A stretch of 64,000 bases of DNA from contig NC_017542.1 in the NCBI RefSeq assembly GCF_000237325.1, positions 115,001-179,000 on the forward strand, in the 5' to 3' direction. The translations under genes were made by a program, and so were the position numbers. This document shows positions 50,040-60,753 of the stretch, piece by piece; within the stretch, counting starts at the first letter, position 1, and each line of letters starts with the position of its first letter. Source of the DNA: Paenibacillus polymyxa M1. GTDB lineage: Bacteria; Bacillota; Bacilli; Paenibacillales; Paenibacillaceae. The notes beneath the pieces were generated by a model, which made no database searches, was not told the origin of the DNA, and saw only the letters and a program-made list of their open reading frames with translations.

Positions 50040-51200
50040 TCACTTTGTGCCCTCCTGCATCAATCGGAAGGCATCCACTTCTCCAAGCTTGGTGGAGATG
50101 GAACTGCGTCCGGCGCTTTTACGAAGGCGTAGCGGTGTGGCGGTGCGTTTAAGCAGTGCTTTAATTTCTCCAGGCTCCAGCTCCGGTTTCAGTGAAAGGA
50201 GAAGTGCGATGCTCCCGGTCACATGGGAAGTAGCCATAGAGGTGCCGCTCATTTCATGATGCTTTCCATGAATCCAGGAGGATCTGATCTTCTCACCAGG
50301 TGCATACACGTCTACGAATTGCCCCCGATTGCTGAAAGGAGCGATACGTCTGTATTTGTCGGTAGCTCCGACTGAAATCGTCTGGGAATAGCGGGCTGGA
50401 TAGTCAATACTTCGACGCTTGCCCTCATTTCCCGAGGAAGCTACGATTACAATGCCGTTATGATATGCTTTATTCACCATATCAAGTAGTGCCTTGCTGC
50501 GCGACTTCATGCCAAAGCTCATATTAATAATATCGACACGATTTAATACGCACCAGTCGATACCGAGAATGATGTCAGAGACATAGGCGGCTCCATTATG
50601 ATCAAATGCTTTTACAGGATGAATTAAAGCCCGTGGTGCTACGCCAACCATACCTTCATCATAGTTGGATGCCGCGATGGTTCCAGCAATATGGGTACCG
50701 TGGCCATTGTCGTCATAGGGTAGCATGGTCCGGTTCAACAAATTGATACCTCTGGCGAGGGAATGGCGAAGATCAGGATGATGAAAATCCGCTCCTGTGT
50801 CGATCACACCGATTCTGACCCGATTCCCTGTCGAGGAAGGCCAAGCCTTGTATGCACGTACCTGTTTAACTCCCCATGGCATGGAAAGGTTTTTCTCTGC
50901 TTTCGGCATATAAGCCGTTTCTGCGTGAACCTTTATGCGGGTATCTTCTTCAACGGTAACACCGTGGTGATATTTGCCCAGCCTGTCTCCCCCTGAAAGC
51001 GGAGCGATGAGAGCACGGATTAGCCTAGCCGGTTGTACTTGCCGTAATCCCACAAGCTCAGGTTTCAGCTTCCTGAGATAGGACAGACATTCCCGGTATT
51101 GGTGAGGCTTATCGAATGTGATAATCTGTTTGTTCCGTCCACTGCCGGACGGCTCCGAAATACCCTCATGCAAACGCTGCAAAAAATCCGGATAGTCCAT
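50040..51200 (-). CDS. subtilisin-like serine protease (S8) without signal peptide
   Basis: 386 residues from the ATG at 51200 (GGAGGGGG 10 bases upstream; longer frames begin at unsupported TTGs). An N-terminal I9-like propeptide (IITFDKPHQYRECLSYLR...) and then the catalytic domain: D134 (GVIDTGADFHHPDL), H167 (DNGHGTHIAG), N258 (SSGNEG) and S321 (MSGTSMATSHVTGS). No Sec signal is visible, so it is either intracellular or exported by another route. Convergent with the beta-CASP gene. Confidence 0.88.
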   Translation of the reverse strand: MDYPDFLQRLHEGISEPSGSGRNKQIITFDKPHQYRECLSYLRKLKPELVGLRQVQPARLIRALIAPLSGGDRLGKYHHGVTVEEDTRIKVHAETAYMPKAEKNLSMPWGVKQVRAYKAWPSSTGNRVRIGVIDTGADFHHPDLRHSLARGINLLNRTMLPYDDNGHGTHIAGTIAASNYDEGMVGVAPRALIHPVKAFDHNGAAYVSDIILGIDWCVLNRVDIINMSFGMKSRSKALLDMVNKAYHNGIVIVASSGNEGKRRSIDYPARYSQTISVGATDKYRRIAPFSNRGQFVDVYAPGEKIRSSWIHGKHHEMSGTSMATSHVTGSIALLLSLKPELEPGEIKALLKRTATPLRLRKSAGRSSISTKLGEVDAFRLMQEGTK

Positions 51201-51605
51201 TTGAGACGGTCCCCCTCCGATGAGCCATGCTGAGGTATTGTATGAGCAAGCGTCAGCTACGGCATGGGAAACTTGCCCCTTTTTTATGGAAATAGGCCTG
51301 CTTGTCGTGTCAAAGTAGCTGTGGACACATACGATACATGGAGGGCATAAGCTCTTGTGCAACAACTTTGGGAGGCCTCTCCCGGAGCGGGTACAGTCGG
51401 AGGCGGGGGGAACCCCGTCTTTTTACGTGTGCCGTCTTGTGCAGAGGGATATTCTTGGAAATTATGACGATACCCATGTTTAACTTGCAATTTGCTTCCA
51501 AATAGGTTTTACTTAGTTTTGATAATGGATATGTTAGTATTGCATGTATCGTGTATGCTCTGAAACATGTTCTTGTGAATTACGTGTGAGAGGAAGTGTC
51601 CCTAG
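51201..51605. other. 405-base region before rpoE
   Basis: No ORF with an SD. It holds a GC-rich hairpin at 51402-51424 and, presumably, the rpoE promoter, which I could not place with confidence, and the leader of the protease. Confidence 0.5.
51402..51424 (+). terminator. orphan intrinsic terminator-like hairpin
   Basis: GGCGGGG (51402-51408) pairs with CCCCGTC (51413-51419) over a GGAA tetraloop, followed by T5. No plus-strand gene lies upstream, so it could end an unseen small RNA or act as an rpoE attenuator. Confidence 0.5.
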
Positions 51606-52157
51606 GTGAGTACACCACTCAACTTGAAGATTGACCCGGAGAAAGTCCACGAGACTCCAATGGTGGATTTGGCATTTATGGTATTGAAAGCAGCCAATAC
51701 TCCATATTATTACCGTGACCTGATGAATGAAGTCGCCAAATTGCGCGGCTTGTCCGACGAAGAAATTAATGACGTTATTGCTCAGCTATATACTGAAATC
51801 AACATTGACGGGCGTTTTGCCTGTGTCGGTACGAATTTGTGGGGCTTGAAACGTTGGTATCCGGTAGATAAATCCGAAGATGCCCTGACAGGCGCCAAGC
51901 GTCCTCGTATTATTAACGATGAAGACGATGACGATGAAGATGACTATCATGAGGAAGAAGAAACATACAACTCCGATGACGACTTCGATGCAGATAGCGA
52001 AGACGAGGATGGCGAAGACGAGCTGTTCGACGGAGAAGATGACGATGATAGTGACGATGACGTAGTTATTGACGATGAAGACCTCAGTGATGAGGAAGAT
52101 ACAGATGATGAAAATGATGATGAGTCGATCGAAGACGACGACGATTCACTTCGTTAG
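51606..52157 (+). CDS. rpoE: RNA polymerase delta subunit
   Basis: 183 residues, GTG start behind GAGAGGAAG. N-terminal HARE-HTH domain (about 1-95: VHETPMVDLAFMVLKAANTPYYYRDL), which binds core polymerase, then a long Asp/Glu-only tail (about 105-183) that displaces nucleic acids and speeds recycling and core turnover. The composition is extreme, as in Bacillus RpoE. Upstream of pyrG, as in Bacillus. Confidence 0.95.
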   Translation: MSTPLNLKIDPEKVHETPMVDLAFMVLKAANTPYYYRDLMNEVAKLRGLSDEEINDVIAQLYTEINIDGRFACVGTNLWGLKRWYPVDKSEDALTGAKRPRIINDEDDDDEDDYHEEEETYNSDDDFDADSEDEDGEDELFDGEDDDDSDDDVVIDDEDLSDEEDTDDENDDESIEDDDDSLR

Positions 52158-52167
52158 GAACAGGTTG

Positions 52168-52194
52168 AAAGGGGAGATACGCTCTCCCCTTTTT
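52168..52194 (+). terminator. rpoE terminator
   Basis: AAAGGGGAGA / TCTCCCCTTT with a TACGC loop and a T run. Confidence 0.9.
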
Positions 52195-52288
52195 CATGAC
52201 CGTTTTCTTGAAAACCCTGCTGATTTATAGCTTTCAGATAGATTTATTCCAATCTGGTTCAATGGACAAATTAACACAGATAACTTCC

Positions 52289-52317
52289 TTGACAGCGGAT
52301 TGGACACGGGGTAAACT
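52289..52317 (+). promoter_or_regulatory. sigma-A promoter of pyrG
   Basis: Exact TTGACA at 52289-52294, a 17-base spacer and TAAACT at 52312-52317. GGGC begins 8 bases after the -10 box, at 52325, the expected start site. Confidence 0.78.
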
Positions 52318-52324
52318 ATTGCTT

Positions 52325-52399
52325 GGGCTTATGATTGATTCACTTATATGTTTGCTTTTTGTATAAAAGTGCCCCGTACTACGGGAGTGCTTTTTTGTT
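52325..52399 (+). promoter_or_regulatory. pyrG leader attenuator (reiterative-transcription type)
   Basis: The transcript should start GGGC at 52325-52328. About 45 bases later AAAAG-TGC-CCCGT / ACGGG-AGTG-CTTTTTT forms a moderate terminator (52365-52396) with a GCCCC on its 5' arm (52371-52375). A start extended to GGGGC by slippage is exactly complementary to GCCCC and would form an antiterminator. This matches the CTP-sensing mechanism known for Bacillus pyrG: low CTP adds extra G at the start. Confidence 0.65.
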
Positions 52400-52555
52400 T
52401 TTTATAGGGGTGTTTTCACTCATGAAAGAGGGCTAAGGGCGGCGGATTGGAAAATATAACCGCTGCCTTCTTCATGGATGATAATCCGTGCAAACGGGTT
52501 ACGATAACATCATAATGTCGCCTGAATTTTTGCATCTTATCTAGGAGGGTTTTGA

Positions 52556-54160
<1,605 letters not shown>

Positions 54161-54172
54161 TGCTTCAGCTTG

Positions 54173-54200
54173 AAAGACCTCCTTTGGGAGGTCTTTTTTT
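54173..54200 (+). terminator. pyrG terminator
   Basis: AAAGACCTCC-TTT-GGGAGGTCTTT followed by a T run. Confidence 0.92.
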
Positions 54201-54249
54201 ATCCCATGCTTCCTGATTATGAAAGAATATTCCACAATTATGTATATGA

Positions 54250-54279
54250 GAAGGATTTTCTTTTTGCAGGAGCGAATAT
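54250..54279 (+). promoter_or_regulatory. sigma-H promoter of spo0F
   Basis: GAAGGATTT, a 12-base spacer, AGCGAATAT: an exact match to the sigma-H consensus RNAGGAWWW-N11-12-RNNGAATWW, about 95 bases before the spo0F start. Confidence 0.75.
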
Positions 54280-54373
54280 AGTTTTAGGTATGGGACGGAT
54301 ATTGTACGTCATCGGACGCTGTTATGGCAATAGCTGCATGATCCTCGTTTTAAGATCTTAGGAGGTTAAAACA

Positions 54374-54742
54374 TTGGAAAAGAAAAAAGTATTAATCGTC
54401 GATGACCAGAATGGAATACGGATTTTACTGATGGAAGTGTTCGGAAGTGAGGGTTATGAGACCTTTCAGGCAGCGAACGGGAAAATTGCTCTTGAGATTG
54501 TTGAGAAGGAACCACCTGATCTGGTTCTGCTCGATATGAAAATTCCAGGTATGGACGGACTCGAAATTCTGAAGCACCTAAAAAGCATGAATCCCGATAT
54601 CAAGGTTATTATGATGACAGCGTATGGAGAACTGGACATGATTAAAGAGGCGACGGAGCTAGGTGCACTTATGCATTTTACCAAGCCCTTTGATATTGAT
54701 GAAATGCGGATCGCCGTGAACAAACAACTCAGAGGTGACTAG
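54374..54742 (+). CDS. spo0F: sporulation response regulator Spo0F
   Basis: 122 residues, a single receiver domain with no output domain. Acidic pocket D10/D11, phosphoacceptor D54 ([13 protein letters not shown]), T82 and K104. It relays phosphate from sporulation kinases to Spo0B and thence Spo0A. Starts at TTG behind TAGGAGG. A kinase of the right type is encoded at 13379. Located between pyrG and fbaA as in Bacillus. Confidence 0.96.
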   Translation: MEKKKVLIVDDQNGIRILLMEVFGSEGYETFQAANGKIALEIVEKEPPDLVLLDMKIPGMDGLEILKHLKSMNPDIKVIMMTAYGELDMIKEATELGALMHFTKPFDIDEMRIAVNKQLRGD

Positions 54743-54761
54743 GTAAGCCATTTTGGTTGAG

Positions 54762-54788
54762 AACTCTGTTAACAAAACAGGGTTTTTT
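54762..54788 (+). terminator. spo0F terminator
   Basis: AACTCTGTT-AACA-AACAGGGTT (one G-U pair) followed by T6. Confidence 0.8.
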
Positions 54789-54990
54789 GTTTGTGATTAT
54801 GGGAAATACTGAAAGTAAATCCTCTCCTTATACAATTCTATGGAAAAACGGCGTCCTGGGCGTGATTTTTGTATGTGTTGATATGCAAAAGCTTGTTTAG
54901 TATTTAACATGGGTTGTGGTATAATAAGCCCGTATGTGATGTCGGCTAAAAATATAGACAAACCCAAACACCTTTAGGAGGACTGTAACC

Positions 54991-55845
54991 ATGCCATTGG
55001 TATCTATGAAAGACATGTTGAACAAAGCACTCGAAGGAAAGTATGCAGTAGGTCAATTCAATATTAATAACCTAGAGTGGACTCAAGCTATCTTGGGCGC
55101 TGCTGAAGAAGAAAAATCCCCAGTAATCTTGGGTGTTTCTGAAGGCGCAGCACGTCACATGGGCGGATTCTACACTGTTGTTAAAATGGTAGAAGGTCTT
55201 ATTCATGACATGAAAATTACGGTTCCAGTTGCAATTCACTTGGACCACGGTTCTAGCTTTGACAAATGTAAAGAAGCGATCGACGCTGGTTTCACATCCG
55301 TTATGATTGACGATTCCCACAGCCCAATCGAGAAAAATATTGAAACAACGAAGAAAGTTGTTGAATATGCACATTCCAAAGGCGTTTCCGTTGAAGCTGA
55401 AGTTGGAATGGTTGGCGGTCAAGAAGATGATGTTGTAGGTGACGTAATGTACGCTAAGCTGGACGATTGTGTACGTATCGTTAAAGAAACAGGCATCGAC
55501 ACACTGGCTCCTGCACTGGGTTCTGTTCATGGACCATACAAAGGTGAGCCAAACCTGGGCTTTAAAGAAATGGAAGAAATTCGCAATGCCGTGAAACTGC
55601 CACTCGTTCTTCATGGCGGAACAGGTATCCCTACACATGACATCCAAAAATCCATTTCTCTGGGTACTTCCAAAATCAACGTAAACACTGAAAACCAAAT
55701 CGCATTTGCGAAAGTGGTTCGTGAAGTGCTTGCTGCAAAACCAGATGCTTACGATCCACGTACATTCATCCAACCAGGTCGTGAAGCGATCAAACAAACC
55801 GTTATCGGTAAAATCCGTGAGTTCGGTTCCAACAACAAAGCGTAA
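54991..55845 (+). CDS. fbaA: fructose-bisphosphate aldolase, class II
   Basis: Zinc aldolase of glycolysis and gluconeogenesis: fructose 1,6-bisphosphate to and from DHAP and glyceraldehyde 3-phosphate. 284 residues. [13 protein letters not shown] holds the first zinc His and the catalytic Asp, [14 protein letters not shown] the zinc-site Glu, [11 protein letters not shown] the second zinc His, and LHGGTGIP the last. Synonymous codon choice is strongly biased (few rare codons), suggesting high expression. SD TAGGAGG. Confidence 0.97.
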   Translation: MPLVSMKDMLNKALEGKYAVGQFNINNLEWTQAILGAAEEEKSPVILGVSEGAARHMGGFYTVVKMVEGLIHDMKITVPVAIHLDHGSSFDKCKEAIDAGFTSVMIDDSHSPIEKNIETTKKVVEYAHSKGVSVEAEVGMVGGQEDDVVGDVMYAKLDDCVRIVKETGIDTLAPALGSVHGPYKGEPNLGFKEMEEIRNAVKLPLVLHGGTGIPTHDIQKSISLGTSKINVNTENQIAFAKVVREVLAAKPDAYDPRTFIQPGREAIKQTVIGKIREFGSNNKA

Positions 55846-55954
55846 TAATGTTCCAACTAGTCATGCGACTGCATAGACTGAATGCATTTTTTTCATTGTA
55901 GCTGTATTTATGCTGCACAAAACATTTAAATCTGTACAGTTGAATAGTTTGGTA

Positions 55955-55990
55955 TGGAAAGCACACCGCTTAGCCGGTGTCTTTCCATTT
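55955..55990 (+). terminator. fbaA terminator
   Basis: TGGAAAG(CA)CACCG / CGGTG(T)CTTTCCA hairpin, followed by TTTT. Confidence 0.88.
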
Positions 55991-56072
55991 TAACCACTTA
56001 AAAAGTTGAAAATTTATGGTTTCAGTTCATTGTTTGACCGACTGCAAAACACGTAGGGGGACCCTCAAGCTT

Positions 56073-57326
56073 ATGGAAAAATTGATGATCACCGGTGGAC
56101 GGCCGCTTCAGGGTACAGTTTCCATCAGCGGTGCCAAAAACAGTGCCATCGCCTTGATTCCCGCAGCCATTCTGGCAGAGTCGGAAGTCATTTTGGATAA
56201 TTTGCCGCTGCTCAGTGATGTGGCGGTGTATTCCGAGATATTGGAGGAGCTTGGCGCAAAGGTTGCCTGGGAAGGTAGCCAGATGAAGATAGACCCTTCC
56301 TCCATTAAATCCATTCCTATGCCGAATGGACCTGTTAAGAAATTACGAGCCTCTTATTATATGATGGGGGCCATGCTGGGCAGATTCAAGGAAGCGATCA
56401 TCGGTTTGCCAGGAGGATGTAATTTTGAACCCCGGCCCATTGATCAGCATATCAAAGGTTTTGAGGCGCTGGGTGCCACGGTTACGAACGAGCACGGCGC
56501 TATTCATTTGCACGCCAAAGAACTGCGCGGCACCAAGATTTATTTGGATGTCAGCAGCGTAGGAGCAACCATTAATATTATGCTGGCGGCCGCACGTGCC
56601 AAAGGCGCCACAACTATCGAAAATGCGGCTAAAGAGCCTGAGATTATAGATGTAGCAACTCTGTTAAACTCCATGGGGGCGATTATTAAAGGCGCTGGAA
56701 CGGAGACGATTCGTATTGAAGGTGTGTCGGAGCTGCATGGCTGCCGTCATTCCATCATACCTGACCGTATACAAGCAGGCACATATATGATTGCTGCTGC
56801 GGCAACCCGTGGAAATGTATTGATTGACAATGTAATCCCCAAACATATGGAGGCTCTCACTGCCAAAATGCAGGAAATGGGCATCGGCATCGAGGAATAT
56901 GATGAAAGTATTCGCGTACTGGGTGCACCTTCCTATGGGCATGTCGACGTTAAAGCCTTGGTATACCCCGGCTTCCCCACGGATTTACAATCTCCCATGA
57001 CCAGCTTGCTAACCCAGGCTCAGGGTGTCAGTGTGTTGAGCGATTTTGTGTACAGCAATCGTTTTAAGCACGTCCCTGAACTGGTGCGAATGGGGGCTAA
57101 AATTCGCGTAGAGGGTCGGTCTGCCATTATTGAGGGTGGTCAACTGAATGCGGCTAAAGTGAAGGCTGCAGATCTGCGCGCTGGAGCGGCCCTTGTCATT
57201 GCTGGACTTACAGTAAGCGAAGGGGTAACCGAGGTGGCAGGTGTCGAGTATATTGACCGTGGTTATGATCATCTCGTTTCCAACCTGCGTCTTTTGGGCG
57301 CAGATGTGTGGCGGCAGACTGAGTAA
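56073..57326 (+). CDS. murA: UDP-N-acetylglucosamine 1-carboxyvinyltransferase (MurA, second paralogue type)
   Basis: First committed enzyme of peptidoglycan synthesis: transfers enolpyruvate from PEP to UDP-GlcNAc. 417 residues, ATG at 56073 with AGGGGG 12 bases ahead. K22 (SGAKNS) and the active-site C116 ([12 protein letters not shown]) are present, so it is fosfomycin-sensitive in principle. By its place beside fbaA and rho it corresponds to Bacillus MurZ (MurAB). The transaldolase gene (tal/ywjH) that sits here in Bacillus is absent. Confidence 0.94.
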   Translation: MEKLMITGGRPLQGTVSISGAKNSAIALIPAAILAESEVILDNLPLLSDVAVYSEILEELGAKVAWEGSQMKIDPSSIKSIPMPNGPVKKLRASYYMMGAMLGRFKEAIIGLPGGCNFEPRPIDQHIKGFEALGATVTNEHGAIHLHAKELRGTKIYLDVSSVGATINIMLAAARAKGATTIENAAKEPEIIDVATLLNSMGAIIKGAGTETIRIEGVSELHGCRHSIIPDRIQAGTYMIAAAATRGNVLIDNVIPKHMEALTAKMQEMGIGIEEYDESIRVLGAPSYGHVDVKALVYPGFPTDLQSPMTSLLTQAQGVSVLSDFVYSNRFKHVPELVRMGAKIRVEGRSAIIEGGQLNAAKVKAADLRAGAALVIAGLTVSEGVTEVAGVEYIDRGYDHLVSNLRLLGADVWRQTE

Positions 57327-57447
57327 TTAAACCATGTCTGTCCTTTGTATGAACTCGTCGTAACCAAAGCGATAAAACAGGTAACACCTATGCAGTCGCT
57401 GCTTGATATAAGATTTGGTTCATACCTAACAATCTTTTATCAAAAAA

Positions 57448-57467
57448 CCGAAATAATTCGGTATAAT
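57448..57467 (+). promoter_or_regulatory. palindrome abutting a -10 box upstream of rho
   Basis: ACCGAA-ATAA-TTCGGT (57448-57463) runs into TATAAT (57462-57467), about 120 bases before rho. No good -35 box is visible. It may be an operator or a leader hairpin. Confidence 0.35.
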
Positions 57468-57589
57468 CCAGGCAGTTGGCTGCATAACTTTATTTGTTTT
57501 GGTTAAAATTATGTTGATGGTGTTTATGATATCATTGTCTATCATTTAGATGTATGAATGGACTTAATAATTGAATAGGTGGTTATTAT

Positions 57590-58927
57590 ATGGATCTGCA
57601 AATTTCCGATCTGGAAGAAATGAAGCTGACCGACCTGTACAAGCTGGCCAAGCAATACCAGATCCCGTACTACGGAACGCTCAAGAAGAAAGAATTAATT
57701 TTCGCCATCCTGCGCGCACAAGCTGAGAAGAGTGGATTAATGTTTATGCAGGGTGTTCTGGAAATACTTCCTGAAGGTTACGGCTTTCTGAGGCCGATCA
57801 ATTATCTCCCGAGTACCGAAGATATTTACATCTCTGCTTCACAAATCCGCAAGTTTGACTTGAGAACAGGCGATCTTGTTTCCGGTAAGTGCCGAACGCC
57901 AAAAGAAAATGAACGGTATTTTGGATTGCTTCAAGTTAACGCCGTCAATGGAAGAAGTCCTGAGCAAGCTGCTGAGCGGCTACATTTTCCTGCACTGACT
58001 CCACTGTATCCGCAAACCAAATTAGTCCTTGAAACTTCCCCCAACCATTTGTCTACGAGAATTATGGATGTACTGGCCCCTGTCGGACTTGGACAGCGCG
58101 GACTTATTGTGGCACCTCCCAAAGCTGGGAAGACGCTTCTCCTCAAAGAAATTGCCAATAGCATTTCTACCAACAATCCCGAGATTGAGCTATTTGTCTT
58201 GTTGATTGATGAACGCCCTGAAGAAGTGACGGACATGCAGCGTTCTGTCAAAGGTGAAGTTGTGGCCTCTACATTTGATGAACTTCCTGAAAATCACATC
58301 AAAGTGGCAGAACTGGTGTTGGAGCGTGCACTGCGTCTCGTAGAACATAAAAAGGATGTTGTCATCCTGTTGGATAGTATTACACGGTTGGCTCGTGCGT
58401 ACAATCTCGTTATCCCTCCTTCTGGTCGTACTTTGAGTGGGGGTATTGATCCGGCAGCATTTCACCGTCCAAAACGCTTTTTTGGTGCAGCTCGGAATGT
58501 GGAGGAAGGCGGTAGCTTGACGATTCTTGCCACAGCGCTGATTGATACAGGATCTCGTATGGACGATATCATTTATGAAGAGTTCAAAGGCACAGGTAAC
58601 ATGGAGCTGCATTTGGACCGCAAACTGGCAGAACGTCGTATCTTTCCTGCGATTGATATTCGTCGTTCCGGTACACGTCGTGAGGAAGTACTGTTGAAAA
58701 AGGAAGAATTAGATACGATCTGGGCTATTCGTAAAAATATGACGGAAAGCCATGACTTTGTGGAAGGCTTCCTCAAAAAGCTGCGTAACAGCAAAACTAA
58801 CGCTGAGTTTTTAGCTTCGTTTGATTTGACAGCACCTTCTTCCAGCGGTTCGCAAGGTAGCTCTGGTGGTCAACAACGAAGAACTACGCGTTCTACCACA
58901 GCGTCGGTTCCCGCCACAACCAATTAA
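57590..58927 (+). CDS. rho: transcription termination factor Rho
   Basis: 445 residues. N-terminal Rho-N helical domain (about 5-50), cold-shock-like RNA-binding domain (about 52-125: [15 protein letters not shown]), and a RecA-type ATPase with P-loop PPKAGKT, Walker [12 protein letters not shown]-loop and R-loop. A Ser/Gly/Gln/Thr-rich C-terminal tail (from about 415) is extra. The homohexamer loads on RNA and terminates transcription. Starts at ATG behind TAGGTGG. Confidence 0.96.
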   Translation: MDLQISDLEEMKLTDLYKLAKQYQIPYYGTLKKKELIFAILRAQAEKSGLMFMQGVLEILPEGYGFLRPINYLPSTEDIYISASQIRKFDLRTGDLVSGKCRTPKENERYFGLLQVNAVNGRSPEQAAERLHFPALTPLYPQTKLVLETSPNHLSTRIMDVLAPVGLGQRGLIVAPPKAGKTLLLKEIANSISTNNPEIELFVLLIDERPEEVTDMQRSVKGEVVASTFDELPENHIKVAELVLERALRLVEHKKDVVILLDSITRLARAYNLVIPPSGRTLSGGIDPAAFHRPKRFFGAARNVEEGGSLTILATALIDTGSRMDDIIYEEFKGTGNMELHLDRKLAERRIFPAIDIRRSGTRREEVLLKKEELDTIWAIRKNMTESHDFVEGFLKKLRNSKTNAEFLASFDLTAPSSSGSQGSSGGQQRRTTRSTTASVPATTN

Positions 58928-59021
58928 ACCCAATTCATGTATTTTATCTGTTCTGTAAGTAGACAGCCATTACCATTCTTTTGGTTAATGGTGCGCTTAA
59001 TGGAACGAAAGGAGCTCCATA

Positions 59022-60293
59022 ATGTATTTGGTGTATGCCGACGAAAAAGGCAATGTATATGATCATGCTTCTTTGTATGGGCTTGCCCGTAGTGCAGACA
59101 TGATTGTTGAAATCATGGAGGATGAGCTTATTCCGTTGCCGGAAGGAGCCACACTGGTAAGCCTGCCCAGCACCCGCCCGGTCGGTATGAACCCTGAAAC
59201 AGGGGAAATGGTCTCTCTTCCGGGAGATGTGCAGGCAGTAGGGGCTTTGTTACCGCAAGGTTTTACACGCCTGTGTCTGCCGGGATATGTGAAGACAGAT
59301 AAGGATTATAAACTCCCCTTGTTCGGTTATTCGGCCGTTGTCTGGAAAGATGGGGCATTTTATGTAACAGCAGAGCAGAGTGACAGTCCTTCCAAATGGA
59401 ATCCCGAAAACTGCGACCGCAATCAAGTTAAATTGGGAGTTCAGCGAATGACAGAACAGTATCCCGAAAATAGGCTGTACCAGCATTTGTCTAACTGTGC
59501 GCTGGGGTACGAATGTCTTACTTCTTCGAATACGTTCCTGAATCGCTGGGAAGGGGGAGTTCCGGTATCTTATTCTTGTAATGCGGGTTGCTTTGGCTGT
59601 ATATCTGAACAGCCGGATGACAGTGGTTTTGTATCTCCGCAGACAAGAATGAACTTCCGTCCCCGCGTGGAAGAGATTGTAGAAGTTATGTTGGAACATT
59701 TGAAGACACCTGAGTCTATCATCAGTTTTGGGCAAGGTTGTGAAGGTGAGCCCTCCACTCAAGCCAAACTGATTATTGATGCGATCAAAGAAGTACGTTC
59801 CGTTACAGATATGGGGTATATTAATATCAACACGAATGCGGGACTGAATGATCATATCCGGGGAATTGTGGATGCGGGTCTTGATCTTATGCGAGTAAGT
59901 ACAATTAGTGCATTGGACGACCATTACAATGCGTATTACAAGCCGCGCGGATACACGCTGGCTAATGTGGAAAAGTCACTCCGTTATGCGTCAGAGAAGG
60001 GAGTGTATACGTCCATCAACTATTTGATTTTTCCGGGTGTAACAGACCGGGAGGAAGAAATTGAGGCAATGATTGAATTTGCCAAACGCACTAAGCTCAA
60101 GCTGATTCAAATGCGTAATCTGAATATTGATCCTGAAAGCTATCTGGAATTGATTCCACCGGCTCAAGGGGAGATACTTGGTATGAAGCAAATGCTTGAG
60201 ATTTATCGTGAGGAACTGCCGGATGTGGTTATCGGTTCTTACACTCATGTGCCGCCGCAAGGGCTGGCACGTCCCAAATTTGCCAGAACCTAA
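59022..60293 (+). CDS. radical-SAM protein of unknown function, rho-rpmE linked
   Basis: 423 residues, ATG behind AAAGGAG. Radical SAM core with the 4Fe-4S motif C186-N-A-G-C190-F-G-C193, a GEP-like block (SFGQGCEGEPS near 236-244), NINTNAGL and a TIM-barrel continuation. The N-terminal ~180 residues are not in the core; with C85, C131, C159 and C165 they might hold an auxiliary cluster or a substrate domain. I do not recognise a named enzyme. In Bacillus subtilis, rho and rpmE are adjacent without this gene. Confidence 0.85.
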   Translation: MYLVYADEKGNVYDHASLYGLARSADMIVEIMEDELIPLPEGATLVSLPSTRPVGMNPETGEMVSLPGDVQAVGALLPQGFTRLCLPGYVKTDKDYKLPLFGYSAVVWKDGAFYVTAEQSDSPSKWNPENCDRNQVKLGVQRMTEQYPENRLYQHLSNCALGYECLTSSNTFLNRWEGGVPVSYSCNAGCFGCISEQPDDSGFVSPQTRMNFRPRVEEIVEVMLEHLKTPESIISFGQGCEGEPSTQAKLIIDAIKEVRSVTDMGYININTNAGLNDHIRGIVDAGLDLMRVSTISALDDHYNAYYKPRGYTLANVEKSLRYASEKGVYTSINYLIFPGVTDREEEIEAMIEFAKRTKLKLIQMRNLNIDPESYLELIPPAQGEILGMKQMLEIYREELPDVVIGSYTHVPPQGLARPKFART

Positions 60294-60352
60294 ACGGTCG
60301 GAAGATATTTAAGACACACTGATCTTACACTGTTTTGTGTACTAAAAAGATG

Positions 60353-60381
60353 TTGAAACACTTATATTCAAGTGCTATAAT
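60353..60381 (+). promoter_or_regulatory. sigma-A promoter of rpmE with internal palindrome
   Basis: TTGAAA, a 17-base spacer and exact TATAAT. The spacer itself contains CACTT-N6-AAGTG, a possible operator. Confidence 0.65.
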
Positions 60382-60445
60382 TTGAACATGTGTTCATACA
60401 ACTCTGGGCTGATAGGACGTTCAGGGCGGAAAGAGGTGAAAGTTA

Positions 60446-60643
60446 ATGCAACAGGCTATTCAACCGAAGTATAACGTAACTAATGTTACTTGCGCTTGCG
60501 GGAATACGTTTGAAACTGGTTCTGTAAAAGAATCTCTGCGTGTAGAGATTTGCTCCGCTTGCCATCCGTTCTTCACAGGTAAGCAGAAGTTTATTGATGC
60601 TGGTGGACGTGTGGATCGTTTCAAGAAGAAATACGGTATTTAA
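60446..60643 (+). CDS. rpmE: 50S ribosomal protein L31, zinc-binding form
   Basis: 65 residues of the C+ type: C16, C18, C36 and C39 bind zinc (TCACGN and ICSACHPF). L31 bridges the subunits near the 5S RNA. Bacillales usually also carry a zinc-free paralogue elsewhere, expressed under Zur control. SD AGAGGTG. Confidence 0.96.
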   Translation: MQQAIQPKYNVTNVTCACGNTFETGSVKESLRVEICSACHPFFTGKQKFIDAGGRVDRFKKKYGI

Positions 60644-60670
60644 TAAGTTGCCGCAAGAGATAAAGTTATT

Positions 60671-60702
60671 AGAGCCTTCTGCAATTGCAGGAGGCTCTTT
60701 TT
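60671..60702 (+). terminator. rpmE terminator
   Basis: AGAGCCTTCTGCAA / TTGCAGGAGGCTCT hairpin (one mismatch) followed by a T run. Confidence 0.88.
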
Positions 60703-60717
60703 GTCGTTATTTGCTAT

Positions 60718-60746
60718 TTGCATTTTGTGCAACCATGCGATATACT
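60718..60746 (+). promoter_or_regulatory. sigma-A promoter of the SRP RNA gene
   Basis: TTGCAT, a 17-base spacer and TATACT; the mature RNA begins 8 bases after the -10 box. Confidence 0.7.
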
Positions 60747-60753
60747 TATTTTC

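Noticed and set aside
54170..54361. 63-codon plus-strand frame before spo0F
   Set aside because: No SD, starts inside the pyrG terminator, and covers the sigma-H promoter of spo0F.
55846..56072. A transaldolase gene (tal) expected between fbaA and murA in Bacillus
   Set aside because: Only 227 bases are available, filled by the fbaA terminator and the murA leader; no coding frame.
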